Source: Bacteroidales bacterium (GTDB lineage: Bacteria > Bacteroidota > Bacteroidia > Bacteroidales > UBA932). From it: DNA of 64,000 nucleotides. Position numbers and translations under genes: made by a program. The notes under the pieces were generated by a model. It did not search any database, was not told where the DNA came from, and was given only the letters and a program-made list of their open reading frames with translations. Positions 1 through 8,941 of this stretch are shown here, one piece after another (the stretch's first letter is position 1; each line of letters opens with the position of its first letter). The DNA lies in assembly GCA_017619675.1 (NCBI GenBank), contig JAFZRX010000014.1, positions 18,225 through 82,224 on the forward strand. Direction: 5' to 3'.

Positions 1-126
1 GACGACGCCCCGGAGACCCCGGAGGAGGAGTTCGTGGAGATTGACATGAACGACATAATTGACATAGACACTCCCGAACAGGATCTGGGAGAGATCCCGG
101 AGATTGAGGAGTTGACGCTGTTTTGA
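1..126 (+). CDS. C-terminal end of an unknown protein with a very acidic tail (partial)
   Basis: The window opens inside a reading frame that runs 41 codons to a TGA. The visible tail is rich in Glu, Asp, Ile and Pro (for example EEEFVEIDMNDIIDIDTPEQ) and has no recognisable domain. Being so acidic it is probably a disordered C-terminal extension. Only 21 bases separate it from the first GH43 gene, so it may be cotranscribed. The protein family cannot be identified from this fragment. Confidence 0.6.
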   Translation, partial: DDAPETPEEEFVEIDMNDIIDIDTPEQDLGEIPEIEELTLF

Positions 127-147
127 CACTAATTAATTTATAACCAT

Positions 148-1677
148 ATGAAAATCAAGTCTTTATTTATCGCTGCGCTGTCTCTGGCAATGTCCGTGCA
201 GGCATTCGCGCAGACTTATTGCAACCCTCTCCCCATGCCTATTGGCCAGGGAGGAAACGCCAGCGGTGACGTTACCGTACTCGAGGACGGAGGCAAGTAC
301 TACATGTGCTGCTCCGGAGGCGGTATGTGGGTTTCCGACGACCTTCTTAACTGGGAGTTCCACGCAGTAGAACACATCCCGGTTGCACCGGACCTTGTGA
401 AGTATAACGGCAAGTTCTATCTTACCGGAAACACTGACCACGTATATGTGGCAAGCAACCCTCTTGGACCATACGAGGACCTGGGACTGTTCAAGAACAC
501 CGGCCCCGTGGAGGAAGGATGGAACGGCGGATTCGACACCAAGATCTTCATTGACGACGACAACCAGCCCTACCTGTTCTGGCCCGGCCGCGGAATCAGC
601 GGAATCTATGGAGTGAAACTGGATCCCAAGGACCTCACAAGCTTCATGGGCAAGCCTACACACCTGTTCGGCTTCAACCCCATGCACGCCTGGGAGCGCT
701 ACGGAGAGATGAACGAGTATCCTTCAGTAGCCTGGATCGAGGGCCCGTGGGTAATCAAGCGCAACGGTATCTACTATCTTGAATATTCAGCATCAGGAAC
801 CCAGTGGAAGACATATGCGGAGGGTTACTACACCGCAACATCCCCTCTGGGACCTTACACATATGCAGCCAACAACCCTCTGCTCCGCAAGACCGAGGGC
901 CTTGTAACCGGTACCGCCCACGGATCCATCGTGAAACTTAAGGGCAAGGACGAGTGGTGGCAGTTCTACACCATAGTTCTGAGCAATCCTCCGGGAGGCC
1001 GCCGCATTGGTATGGACAAGGTGACCTTTGACGAGGACGGTCTCATGTACTGCACAGTTACCGACACTCCTCAACCCGCTCCGGGAACCGTTGCAAAGAC
1101 TGACGTTCCCAAGTCCATCCCCGTGACAATCAACAAGATGAATGCGATGAACGCCCTGTCAAAGTTCTCCTCACAGCAGAACGGATGGCCAGCAGCGTTC
1201 GCGGTAGACGACTACAGCGGAACAGTATGGATGCCGGAGGCCGATGACGCCCAGCCTTCAATCACCGTCGAACTTTCACCCGCAACGCGCTTCGACGTAG
1301 TACAGCACTTCACCGTCGACGCCATGAGGGTTATGTTCAGCGGCGGAAGCAGAAGGGGCTTCGGAGGAGGCGGTGCTACACTTCCCGTTTACAAGTACAA
1401 GCTGGAAGTATCCCAGGACGGCGAGAAGTACACTACCGTGCTCGACAAGACCAAGAACACCGTTTCCAAGGATACCATCTACGATGAGTTCAAGCCTGTA
1501 AACTGCCGTTTTGTAAGGCTTACCATCACGGACTGGCCAAAGAGCGGCCCTCTGGGAGTAATTGACTTCACCGTATTCGGATATCCTGAGGGATGGGACG
1601 CTCCTGAAGTAGCCACCCCTACCTTCTCCAACCTCCCTATGGACGCGGAGTACCAGGCCGCAAACCGCAGGCAATAA
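148..1677 (+). CDS. Secreted glycoside hydrolase family 43 with C-terminal discoidin-like domain, copy 1
   Basis: 509 residues. A signal peptide (about 1-22, cut after AFA-Q) is followed by a five-bladed propeller of the GH43 type. Likely catalytic residues by family pattern are Asp41 (base, in GDVTVLEDGGKYY), Asp130 (pKa modulator, in GGFDTKIFIDDDNQPYLFW) and Glu198 (acid, in WIEGPWVIKRNGIYYLEYS). From about residue 330 there is an F5/8 type C (discoidin, CBM32-like) domain ending CRFVRLTITDWPKSGPLGVI. GH43 enzymes are mostly arabinofuranosidases or xylosidases; the exact substrate cannot be told here. It is the first of three tandem paralogues, with copy 2 starting 10 bases after its stop. 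No lipobox is present, so it is probably periplasmic or secreted. Confidence 0.9.
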   Translation: MKIKSLFIAALSLAMSVQAFAQTYCNPLPMPIGQGGNASGDVTVLEDGGKYYMCCSGGGMWVSDDLLNWEFHAVEHIPVAPDLVKYNGKFYLTGNTDHVYVASNPLGPYEDLGLFKNTGPVEEGWNGGFDTKIFIDDDNQPYLFWPGRGISGIYGVKLDPKDLTSFMGKPTHLFGFNPMHAWERYGEMNEYPSVAWIEGPWVIKRNGIYYLEYSASGTQWKTYAEGYYTATSPLGPYTYAANNPLLRKTEGLVTGTAHGSIVKLKGKDEWWQFYTIVLSNPPGGRRIGMDKVTFDEDGLMYCTVTDTPQPAPGTVAKTDVPKSIPVTINKMNAMNALSKFSSQQNGWPAAFAVDDYSGTVWMPEADDAQPSITVELSPATRFDVVQHFTVDAMRVMFSGGSRRGFGGGGATLPVYKYKLEVSQDGEKYTTVLDKTKNTVSKDTIYDEFKPVNCRFVRLTITDWPKSGPLGVIDFTVFGYPEGWDAPEVATPTFSNLPMDAEYQAANRRQ

Positions 1678-1687
1678 ACCGTAGGCT

Positions 1688-3184
1688 ATGAAACTCAGAT
1701 CTATTTTGACAACAGCAGTAGCCCTGGCGCTGGCGTTCCCGCTGTCCGCCCAGAGGTTCTGCAATCCGCTCCCTATGGTAATAGGTCAGGGCGGAAACGC
1801 CGGCGGTGACGTATCTGTCCTGGAGCACGGCGGAAAGTATTACATGTGCTGCTCAGGCGGCGGAATGTGGGTCTCCGACGACCTCCTGAACTGGGATTTC
1901 CACGCGGTGGAGCATATCCCGGGCGCCCCTGACCTGGCGGAATACAACGGCAAGTTCTACCTTACCGGAAACAGCGACCACGTATATGCTGCCAGCGACC
2001 CGCTGGGACCGTACGAGGACCTTGGCCTGTTCAAGAACACCGGCCCCGTGGAACTGGGATGGAACGGCGGTTTCGACTGCAAGATATTTGTGGACGATGA
2101 CAACCAGCCCTACCTGTTCTGGCCGGGCCGCGGAATAAGCGGTATCTACGGCGTGAAACTGGATCCCAACGACCTCACCACGTTCCAGGGCACTCCCACC
2201 CATCTTTTCGGTTTCAACCCCATGCACGCATGGGAGCGCTACGGAGAGATGAACGAGTATCCTTCAGTGGCATGGATCGAGGGTCCTTGGGTAATCAAGC
2301 GCAACGGAATCTATTACCTTGAGTATTCGGCGTCCGGCACCCAGTGGAGGTCTTATGCGGAGGGTTACTACACCGCGACATCACCTCTGGGACCATACAC
2401 ATACGCGCCTAACAACCCTCTGCTCCGCAAGACCGAGGGCCTTGTTACCGGTACTGCACACGGCTCCATTGTCAAGTTGAAGGACAAGGACGAGTGGTAT
2501 CAGTTCTACACAATAGTTCTGAGCAATCCTCCAGGAGGCCGCCGCATTGGTATGGATAAGGTGACCTTTGACGATGACGGACTCATGTACTGCACCGTAA
2601 CGGAATCTCCGCAGCCGGCTCCCGGAAGGGCCGCCGGAGCGCGCGTTTCCATTCCGGTTTCCATCAACAAGATGGTCGGAGGCGACACGCAGTCCACATT
2701 CTCTTCCGCAAAGGACGGCTATCCCGCCGCTTACGCCGTTGACAACTACAGCGGAACCGTATGGATGCCGGCGGACGACGACAAGACTCCTTCTTTCATC
2801 CTTGACCTTGGCCCCGCCACCCCTTATGACCAGGTGCAGCATTTCACCATCGATGCCATGAGGGTAATGTTCAGCGGACCGGCCAGGAGGGGATTCGGAA
2901 GCCCTGCAGTCATCCCTGTATATAAGTTTAAACTGGAGGTTTCAAGTGACGGAAAGAAATTCGTGACCGTGCTGGACAAGACAAAGAACACCGTTGCAAA
3001 GGATGTGGTCTATGACGAGTTCGCCGCCATCAACTGCCGTTTCGTGCGCTTCACCGTTACGGACTGGCCAAAGGAGGCCCCTCTTGGAGTTATTGACTTC
3101 ACCGTATTCGGTTATCCGGAGGGAACGGAACTGCCGCAGTACGCTACTCCTACATTCCCGTTCCTGGAGTACCAGGGTAAATAA
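1688..3184 (+). CDS. Secreted glycoside hydrolase family 43 with C-terminal discoidin-like domain, copy 2
   Basis: 498 residues with the same architecture as the preceding gene and very similar to it along the whole length: signal peptide to about 21 (PLSAQ), GH43 propeller with the GGDVSVLEHGGKYY, GGFDCKIFVDDDNQ and WIEGPWVIKRNG motifs, then a discoidin-like domain. The three acidic catalytic positions of the family are kept. The linker between propeller and discoidin domain differs from copy 1 (APGRAAGARVSIP against APGTVAKTDVPKSIP). It lies 10 bases after copy 1 and 18 bases before copy 3, so all three are probably on one transcript. The close similarity points to recent tandem duplication. 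Confidence 0.9.
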   Translation: MKLRSILTTAVALALAFPLSAQRFCNPLPMVIGQGGNAGGDVSVLEHGGKYYMCCSGGGMWVSDDLLNWDFHAVEHIPGAPDLAEYNGKFYLTGNSDHVYAASDPLGPYEDLGLFKNTGPVELGWNGGFDCKIFVDDDNQPYLFWPGRGISGIYGVKLDPNDLTTFQGTPTHLFGFNPMHAWERYGEMNEYPSVAWIEGPWVIKRNGIYYLEYSASGTQWRSYAEGYYTATSPLGPYTYAPNNPLLRKTEGLVTGTAHGSIVKLKDKDEWYQFYTIVLSNPPGGRRIGMDKVTFDDDGLMYCTVTESPQPAPGRAAGARVSIPVSINKMVGGDTQSTFSSAKDGYPAAYAVDNYSGTVWMPADDDKTPSFILDLGPATPYDQVQHFTIDAMRVMFSGPARRGFGSPAVIPVYKFKLEVSSDGKKFVTVLDKTKNTVAKDVVYDEFAAINCRFVRFTVTDWPKEAPLGVIDFTVFGYPEGTELPQYATPTFPFLEYQGK

Positions 3185-3202
3185 TAGTAACAGCCTTATA
3201 CT

Positions 3203-4753
3203 ATGAAATTCAGACGTTTGGCAATTATAGCGCTGTCTCTGGCAGGGTGCATTGCAGCCTCCGCCCAGAGATACTGCAACCCGCTTCCAATGGTAATTGG
3301 AAACGGGGGCAACGCCGGCGGAGACTGCTCCGTCTTCGAGGACGGCGGCAAGTGGTACATGGCCTGTACCGGCGGCGGAATATGGGTTTCCCAGGACTTC
3401 CTGAACTGGGAGTTCCATGAGGTTGAGGTAGAAGGAGGCATTCCGGTGGCCCCGGACATCGCCAAGTTCAACGGCAAGTACTATATGACTGGCAACACGG
3501 AGCACGTCCGCGTTGCGGACAGCCCCCTCGGCCCTTACAAGGACATAGGCGCGTTCCACAACACCGGCACCGTGGCCGACGGATGGAACAGGGGATTCGA
3601 CTGCAAGATCTACGTTGACGACGACAACCAGCCATACCTTTTCTGGCCCGGCTACGGCATCAGCGGAATCTTTGGAGTAAGGCTTGACCCCAATGACCTT
3701 ACCCGCTTTGCGGAGAAGCCCACCCACCTGTTCAGTTTCAACCCCATGCACACCTGGGAGCACTATGGCGACGCCAACGAGTACTCCAACGTGGGCTGGA
3801 TAGAGGGCCCCTGGATCATCAAGCGTAACGGAATCTACTACCTTGAGTATTCCGCTTCCGGAACCCAGTGGAAGTCCTACGCACAGGGTTACTACACGGC
3901 CCCGACCCCGCTCGGCCCGTATACATACGCCCCTAACAATCCTCTTACCCGCCACACTGAGGGCCTGGTGACCGGTACCGGCCACGGCTCCATCGTGAAG
4001 GGTCCTGACGGAGAGTGGTGGCAGTTCTATACCATAGTGTTCTCCACTCCTACCGGAGGACGCCGCATAGGCATGGACCGCATCGTCTTTGATGATGAGG
4101 GCTACATGAGCTGCAAGATCACCGATACCCCGCAGCCGGCGCCGCTCGCTCCCGCCCGCAAGGACAGGCGCGCTTCCATCCCCGTGACCATCAACAAGAT
4201 GGCGGACATCGCGGCGCTCAAGGACTTCTCTTCCGAGAGGGAAGGCTTCTATGCCTCTTACGGCATAGACAATTACAGCGGCACCATCTGGCGACCGCAG
4301 CCGGATGACGCCCAGCCGTATATGACGCTGGACCTTTCTCCGGCCACCCGCTTCGATGTTGTGGAGCACTTCAGCATTGACGGCCTGCGTATCCTCTTCA
4401 GTTCGTCCAGGAGGGCTCCGGGCGCTCCTGCGGAGGCTTCGCTTCCTGTCTTCAAGTACAAGCTGGAGGCTTCTCAGGACGGAAAGACCTTCTTCACAGT
4501 CCTTGACAAGACCGGCAACACGGTTCCCAAGGACACCATCTATGACGATTTCGCCCCGGTCAACTGCCGCTTCGTGCGCCTGACCATCACGGACTGGCCA
4601 AAGAGCAGCCCGCTGGGAATCATAGACTTCACAGTATTCGGATATCCTGACGGATGGGACGGCCCGGAGGTCGCTTCGCCGGCCTTCGCTAACTCCAACC
4701 TCCCCACGGACCACGAGTACCAGGCCGCCACCGGCGGCAACGCCGCCTGGTAA
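3203..4753 (+). CDS. Secreted glycoside hydrolase family 43 with C-terminal discoidin-like domain, copy 3
   Basis: 516 residues, the most diverged of the three paralogues. Signal peptide to about residue 21 (AASAQ). The catalytic pattern is kept (GGDCSVFEDGGKWY, FDCKIYVDDDNQPYLFW, WIEGPWIIKRNGIYYLEYS). Differences near the active site cleft include MACTGGGIWVSQDF in place of MCCSGGGMWVSDDL, and YGIS in place of RGIS, which could mean a shifted substrate preference (inference). It has a C-terminal discoidin-like domain and a Gly/Asn/Ala tail. It is the last gene of the array; the 418 bases after it contain paired hairpin repeats before the GH97 gene. Confidence 0.9.
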   Translation: MKFRRLAIIALSLAGCIAASAQRYCNPLPMVIGNGGNAGGDCSVFEDGGKWYMACTGGGIWVSQDFLNWEFHEVEVEGGIPVAPDIAKFNGKYYMTGNTEHVRVADSPLGPYKDIGAFHNTGTVADGWNRGFDCKIYVDDDNQPYLFWPGYGISGIFGVRLDPNDLTRFAEKPTHLFSFNPMHTWEHYGDANEYSNVGWIEGPWIIKRNGIYYLEYSASGTQWKSYAQGYYTAPTPLGPYTYAPNNPLTRHTEGLVTGTGHGSIVKGPDGEWWQFYTIVFSTPTGGRRIGMDRIVFDDEGYMSCKITDTPQPAPLAPARKDRRASIPVTINKMADIAALKDFSSEREGFYASYGIDNYSGTIWRPQPDDAQPYMTLDLSPATRFDVVEHFSIDGLRILFSSSRRAPGAPAEASLPVFKYKLEASQDGKTFFTVLDKTGNTVPKDTIYDDFAPVNCRFVRLTITDWPKSSPLGIIDFTVFGYPDGWDGPEVASPAFANSNLPTDHEYQAATGGNAAW

Positions 4754-5171
4754 TACCAGGACGGTCGACGAACAGTCAGTGAGGTATCGTCTTTTCCACA
4801 CGCTTCGGCGGGGGTTACCTCCGCCCTCCGCTTTACCGGTTACCTGCTCCCAACGGTCCTCTAAAACGGACGTCAGGAGCGTTTTACCCCCTTTTTTGCT
4901 CCCAACGGCATTCATTTCCGGACGCTAGGAGCACTGGAGACCATTTCCCATACAAGGTATGATTTCTGCGGTGAGGCGTGGAGGTAAAGTACTGAAAATC
5001 AGATAGTTGCCACCACGTGGCCGGTGAGCCGGTCGAACCGGCTGTAGGGGGTTCGGGAGGAAGGTGGGGAAGGGGAGGGGTTTTGAATGTCGGGAAAAAG
5101 ATGTATATTGCAGGATGTATACGATGTGTACTATAACCATAATTGCAGTACAATTCTAATAGAGTTCCGAT
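4754..5171. other. Gene-free gap between GH43 array and GH97 gene
   Basis: 418 bases without a credible gene. It holds the 14-mer GGGGGTTACCTCCG (4810-4823) that recurs at 45386-45399, two 35-base hairpin repeats (4846-4932), a GC-rich inverted repeat AGCCGGT-CGA-ACCGGCT (5027-5043) and, just before the GH97 start, an AT-rich stretch with the promoter-like TATATTGC near 5103. Short open frames here have unusual composition and no recognisable motifs. Confidence 0.6.
4846..4932. repeat. Two tandem 35-base hairpin repeats
   Basis: Copies at 4846-4880 and 4898-4932 are exactly the same length. Both begin GCTCCCAACGG and end with CGGACG, two variable bases, then AGGAGC, with a variable centre. 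The outer five bases pair (GCTCC with GGAGC). Copy 1 has an inner GTCC/GGAC pairing and copy 2 an inner CGG/CCG pairing. Start-to-start spacing is 52 bases, with a run of Cs and Ts between them. The conserved ends with a variable core resemble a REP-like extragenic palindrome rather than two unrelated terminators. Confidence 0.6.
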
Positions 5172-7130
5172 ATGCGTAAGATTTTGATGGCCGCGGTGGT
5201 TGCGGCGGCGGCATTGGTGTGCGCGAATGCGCAGACAAGCGTGAGCGGTCCCGATGGGAAGCTCAAGGTGAGCGTGAGCGCGGACGCACGCTATAGTGTG
5301 GAGTATGACGGTGTACAGGTGCTGGAGCCGTCGGCCTTGGGCTTCAAGGCAAACATCGGTGATTTTTCCGCGCTGAAGTTCGTGAAAGACACGGCGTATA
5401 CCGTGGAGCAGACCTACAAGGTGCCCACAATCAAGGCGTCGGAGGTCAACTACAAGGCCAACGTGGCCGTGGTCACGTTCCAGAACGAAGCAGCCCTCAG
5501 CGTTGACGTGGAGTTCCGGGTCAGCGACAATGACATCGCCTTCAGGTATGTCGTTCCGCGCCCCAGGACGCGCGGTTACGCTCCGGGTGGAATACGCATA
5601 TCCGAGGAGGTTTCGGCTTTCAAACTGCCGGCGGGAACGGTATCGTTCCTGACTCCGCAGAGCGACGCCATGATAGGCTTCGCCCGCACTAAGCCAAGTT
5701 ATGAGGAATTCTATTATCTGGAGAAGCCCCTGGAGGAGAAGTCGGAGTACGGTCACGGATATACGTTCCCGTGCCTGTTCAAGACGGCGCAGGGAGCGTG
5801 GGTGCTGATCAGCGAGACCGGCGTCGACAGCCGGTATTGCGGAAGCCACCTGAGCGACTGGGATCCCGTGAAGGGATACACCGTCGCATTCCCGCTGCCG
5901 GAGGAGAACAACGGCGAGGGCGATGCCGGAGCCGCATTCTCCATACCGGGAGCGACCCCGTGGAGGACCATCACGGTGGGCAAGGACCTGGCTCCTATTA
6001 CTGAAACCACTGTTGCGTGGGACGTGGTGGAGCCTCTGTACGAGCCTTCCATCGACTATAAGTACGGACGCAGTTCCTGGAGCTGGATCCTCTGGCAGGA
6101 CGCCAGCATCAACTGGGATGACCTGGTCGCATACATTGACCTTTCCGCCGCAATGGGTTGGGAGTACACCTTGGTGGACGCATACTGGGACAGGAACCTC
6201 GGTTACGACAAGATGGAGGAACTGATCCGCTACGCCAACAGCAAGAATGTGGACGTTTTCCTGTGGTACAGTTCCAGCGGATGGTGGAACGACATCCCGC
6301 AGAGCCCCAAGGACAACCTGACCACAGCCCCAAGCCGCAAGAAGGAGATGGCGTGGATGAAGAAGGCCGGCGTTAAGGGCATCAAGGTTGACTTCTTTGG
6401 CGGTGACAAGCAGCAGACACTTCGCTATTATGAGGATATCCTGAGCGATGCCAACGACTATGGCCTGATGTGCATCTTCCACGGCGCGACCCTGCCGCGC
6501 GGATGGGAGAGGATGTATCCCAACTTTGTGGGAAGCGAGGCCGTGAGGGCTTCGGAAAACATGGTCTTCAACCAGAGCGACTGTGACCTGGAGCCGGAGT
6601 TCGCATGCCTGCATCCTTTCATCCGCAATACGGTGGCTTCAATGGAGTTCGGAGGATCGTTCCTTCAGAGGCGCCTCAGCCGCAACCCGCAGAGGGGCTC
6701 CCGCAGGGTTACAACCGACGTGTTCCAGCTGGGCCTCGCCGTAGTATACCAGAATCCTATACAGAACTTTGCGCTGGCGCCTACCAACCTTACGGACGGC
6801 ACGTCAGACATTTGCCTTGACTTCATGCGCGAGGTTCCCACCACCTGGGATGAGACCCGCCTGATTGACGGCTATCCGGGCAAATATGTAACCATGGCCC
6901 GCCGTCACGGCAACACCTGGTACATAGTTTCCCTGAACGGAACATTGGAGAAGCCCGTGAAACTGGACCTGAACGCCATCTGCAAGAAACTGGGAGTGGA
7001 TCCGGGCGTATCCAGCGCCAAGGTCTACAGCGGAGGAAACGATGCCGCCGTCAGCACAAAAATCCCGGCCAAGGCCGTCGATGTTGCTCAAACTGATGCC
7101 GTGGTAGCAATAATCACTCCCTGGAGGTAG
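5172..7130 (+). CDS. Glycoside hydrolase family 97, probably a retaining alpha-galactosidase-type enzyme
   Basis: 652 residues with a signal peptide (about 1-21, VCANA-Q). An N-terminal beta-sandwich (about 22-285) opens with the family-typical SVSGPDGKLKVSVS. A TIM barrel follows (SWSWILWQDASINWDD, YTLVDAYWDRNLGYDKMEEL), then a C-terminal all-beta domain. Asp407 in GIKVDFFGGDKQ fits the nucleophile position of retaining GH97 enzymes, and Glu456 in GSEAVRASE fits the acid/base. This arrangement separates the alpha-galactosidase-like branch from inverting SusB alpha-glucosidases. The assignment rests on motif recall only. It follows the GH43 array on the same strand, which suggests cooperation on an arabinan- or galactan-decorated polysaccharide (inference). 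Confidence 0.87.
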   Translation: MRKILMAAVVAAAALVCANAQTSVSGPDGKLKVSVSADARYSVEYDGVQVLEPSALGFKANIGDFSALKFVKDTAYTVEQTYKVPTIKASEVNYKANVAVVTFQNEAALSVDVEFRVSDNDIAFRYVVPRPRTRGYAPGGIRISEEVSAFKLPAGTVSFLTPQSDAMIGFARTKPSYEEFYYLEKPLEEKSEYGHGYTFPCLFKTAQGAWVLISETGVDSRYCGSHLSDWDPVKGYTVAFPLPEENNGEGDAGAAFSIPGATPWRTITVGKDLAPITETTVAWDVVEPLYEPSIDYKYGRSSWSWILWQDASINWDDLVAYIDLSAAMGWEYTLVDAYWDRNLGYDKMEELIRYANSKNVDVFLWYSSSGWWNDIPQSPKDNLTTAPSRKKEMAWMKKAGVKGIKVDFFGGDKQQTLRYYEDILSDANDYGLMCIFHGATLPRGWERMYPNFVGSEAVRASENMVFNQSDCDLEPEFACLHPFIRNTVASMEFGGSFLQRRLSRNPQRGSRRVTTDVFQLGLAVVYQNPIQNFALAPTNLTDGTSDICLDFMREVPTTWDETRLIDGYPGKYVTMARRHGNTWYIVSLNGTLEKPVKLDLNAICKKLGVDPGVSSAKVYSGGNDAAVSTKIPAKAVDVAQTDAVVAIITPWR

Positions 7131-7131
7131 T

Positions 7132-7923
7132 TCAATAGGAGACTCCGGAGAGAAATAGGGCGTAGCCGGGGACGGATTCCCCGGCGTCGCCGCGCGACGG
7201 GCCGTCAGCAGGCGCGTCAAATGGAGGCAGGATCAGTTTTGCAAACTGGTCCTGCGTCATTTTTCCGCGGCCGACGTCGATGAGCGAGCCAACGACGGCG
7301 CGCACCATGTTGCGGAGGAACCTGTCGGCGCATATCCTGAAGTAGAGATAGTCTCCCTCGGAGGCGGGGAAGTCCATTACGGAGGAGTGCACCGGGGTGT
7401 AGGAATGCCAGGCGGCTTCGGTCACAGTGCAGATGGAAGTCTTCACGTCAGTGCCGGTTTTCTGGAAGCAGCGGAAGTCGTGCGTGCCAAGCAGCAGGGA
7501 GGCCGCTTCCTGCATGGCCTCAAGGTCCAGGGAATAAGTGCACTGGTATGAATAATGTCCGGCAAAAGGGTCTTTTCTACGATGCAAAAAATATGTATAT
7601 TTGCGTTCTGTAGCGTCAAATCTGGAGTGGAATTCCGCAGGGGCTGCGGACACCCTCAGAACCACTATGGAAGGGGGTAGGATGGCATTTAATTTGTAGC
7701 CTAAAGCCTCCGTATCCAGGCCCTCCTGGGCGTCAAAATGGGCCACGTAGCCTATGGCGTTCACGGCGGTGTCAGTCCTTCCCGCTCCGGTAACGCTCAC
7801 TGGAGTGCGGAGAAGTTTTCCAAGGGCATCCTCCAGGGTGCTCTGGACGGTGGGGACCCCCGGCTGGGTCTGCCAGCCGAATAAGGACGAACCGTCATAG
7901 CAAAGGGTTATGGAATAACGCAT
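7132..7923 (-). CDS. truA: tRNA pseudouridine(38-40) synthase TruA
   Basis: 263 residues, usual TruA length. TruA isomerises uridines 38-40 in the anticodon arm of many tRNAs. The N-terminus (MRYSITLCYDGSSLFGWQTQPG) and the catalytic-Asp motif GAGRTDTAVNA (about residues 46-56) are diagnostic, as is the later FLRNMVRAVVGSLIDVGRG. It is convergent with the GH97 gene (one base between the two stops) and divergent from moxR, with only 25 bases between the start codons. Cytoplasmic. Confidence 0.95.
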   Translation of the reverse strand: MRYSITLCYDGSSLFGWQTQPGVPTVQSTLEDALGKLLRTPVSVTGAGRTDTAVNAIGYVAHFDAQEGLDTEALGYKLNAILPPSIVVLRVSAAPAEFHSRFDATERKYTYFLHRRKDPFAGHYSYQCTYSLDLEAMQEAASLLLGTHDFRCFQKTGTDVKTSICTVTEAAWHSYTPVHSSVMDFPASEGDYLYFRICADRFLRNMVRAVVGSLIDVGRGKMTQDQFAKLILPPFDAPADGPSRGDAGESVPGYALFLSGVSY

Positions 7924-7948
7924 ACGAATGCAAAATTATTAAAATATA

Positions 7949-8941
7949 ATGGAAAATATCAACATCCAAGAACTCAACGAACGCATTCAGAGGGAGAGCG
8001 CATTTGTGGACCTTCTCACAATGCAGATGGGAAAGGTGATAGTGGGACAGAAACATCTGGTAGAGAACCTTCTGATTGGCCTCCTGGCCAACGGACACAT
8101 TCTTCTGGAGGGCGTTCCAGGCTTGGCAAAGACCTTGGCGATCAATACGTTGTCCCAGGCCGTGAACGCCAAGTTCAGCCGAATCCAGTTTACCCCTGAC
8201 CTTTTGCCTGCAGACCTCCTGGGAACCCTGATCTACTCCCAGAAGAAGGAACTGTTCGAGGTGCACAAGGGCCCCATCTTCGCCAACTTCGTCCTCGCGG
8301 ACGAAATCAACCGTTCCCCTGCAAAGGTGCAGTCAGCGCTGCTGGAGGCCATGCAGGAGCGCCAGGTGACCCTGGGAGACCAGACCTACAAGCTCCCTGA
8401 ACCATTCCTTGTAATGGCAACCCAGAACCCTATCGAGCAAGAAGGAACCTATCCTCTTCCGGAGGCCCAGGTTGACCGTTTCATGCTCAAGGTGGTTGTG
8501 GACTATCCAAAGAAGGAGGAGGAGAGGCTGATCGTGAGGATGAACAACTCCGGCGTGTTCCCCAAGGCGGAGCCCGTGATAAGCCCGGAGGACATTGTCC
8601 GCGCCCGCGAAGTGGTCCGCGACGTATACATGGATGAGAAGATCGAGCGCTATATAGTGGATATCGTTTACGCTACGCGTACCCCTGAGGAGTACAGCCT
8701 CAAGAACTTGAAGGGCCTCATTTCCTTCGGCGCATCGCCTCGTGCCAGCATCTCGCTGAGCATGGCGGCAAAGGCGTACGCCTTCATCAAGAGGCGCGGC
8801 TACGTTATCCCTGAGGACGTCAGGGCCGTCTGCAACGAGGTCCTCCGCCACCGTATCGGCCTCAGCTATGAGGCGGAGGCGGAAAACGTCAAGTCAGAAG
8901 ACATCATCGAGCAAGTTATCAATGCAGTTATCGTCCCATAG
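7949..8941 (+). CDS. MoxR-family AAA+ ATPase of the Bat operon
   Basis: 330 residues. MoxR ATPases act as chaperone-like partners of von Willebrand factor A (vWA) proteins. The Walker A is GVPGLAKT, the Walker B is VLADEIN, and ATQNPIEQEGTYPLPEAQVDRF is the typical MoxR sensor region. It is the first gene of a seven-gene block in which every start overlaps or abuts the previous stop (moxR, DUF58, a membrane protein, batA, batB, batC, batDE). This order is the Bacteroidota aerotolerance (Bat) operon. The promoter must lie in the short truA-moxR gap or within truA. Confidence 0.94.
   Translation: MENINIQELNERIQRESAFVDLLTMQMGKVIVGQKHLVENLLIGLLANGHILLEGVPGLAKTLAINTLSQAVNAKFSRIQFTPDLLPADLLGTLIYSQKKELFEVHKGPIFANFVLADEINRSPAKVQSALLEAMQERQVTLGDQTYKLPEPFLVMATQNPIEQEGTYPLPEAQVDRFMLKVVVDYPKKEEERLIVRMNNSGVFPKAEPVISPEDIVRAREVVRDVYMDEKIERYIVDIVYATRTPEEYSLKNLKGLISFGASPRASISLSMAAKAYAFIKRRGYVIPEDVRAVCNEVLRHRIGLSYEAEAENVKSEDIIEQVINAVIVP

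Noticed and set aside
2942-4915. 657-codon open frame on the minus strand
   Set aside because: Antisense to two GH43 genes, with internal repeats that mirror the duplicated genes on the other strand. No domain.
4884-6614. 576-codon open frame on the minus strand
   Set aside because: Antisense to the GH97 gene, His/Val/Gly-rich shadow composition, no motif.
7593-7602. Perfect TATATTTG promoter box inside truA (plus strand)
   Set aside because: It is explained by the antisense codons of the conserved RKYTYF stretch of TruA and lies about 350 bases from moxR. Probably chance, though it could be tested by transcript mapping.
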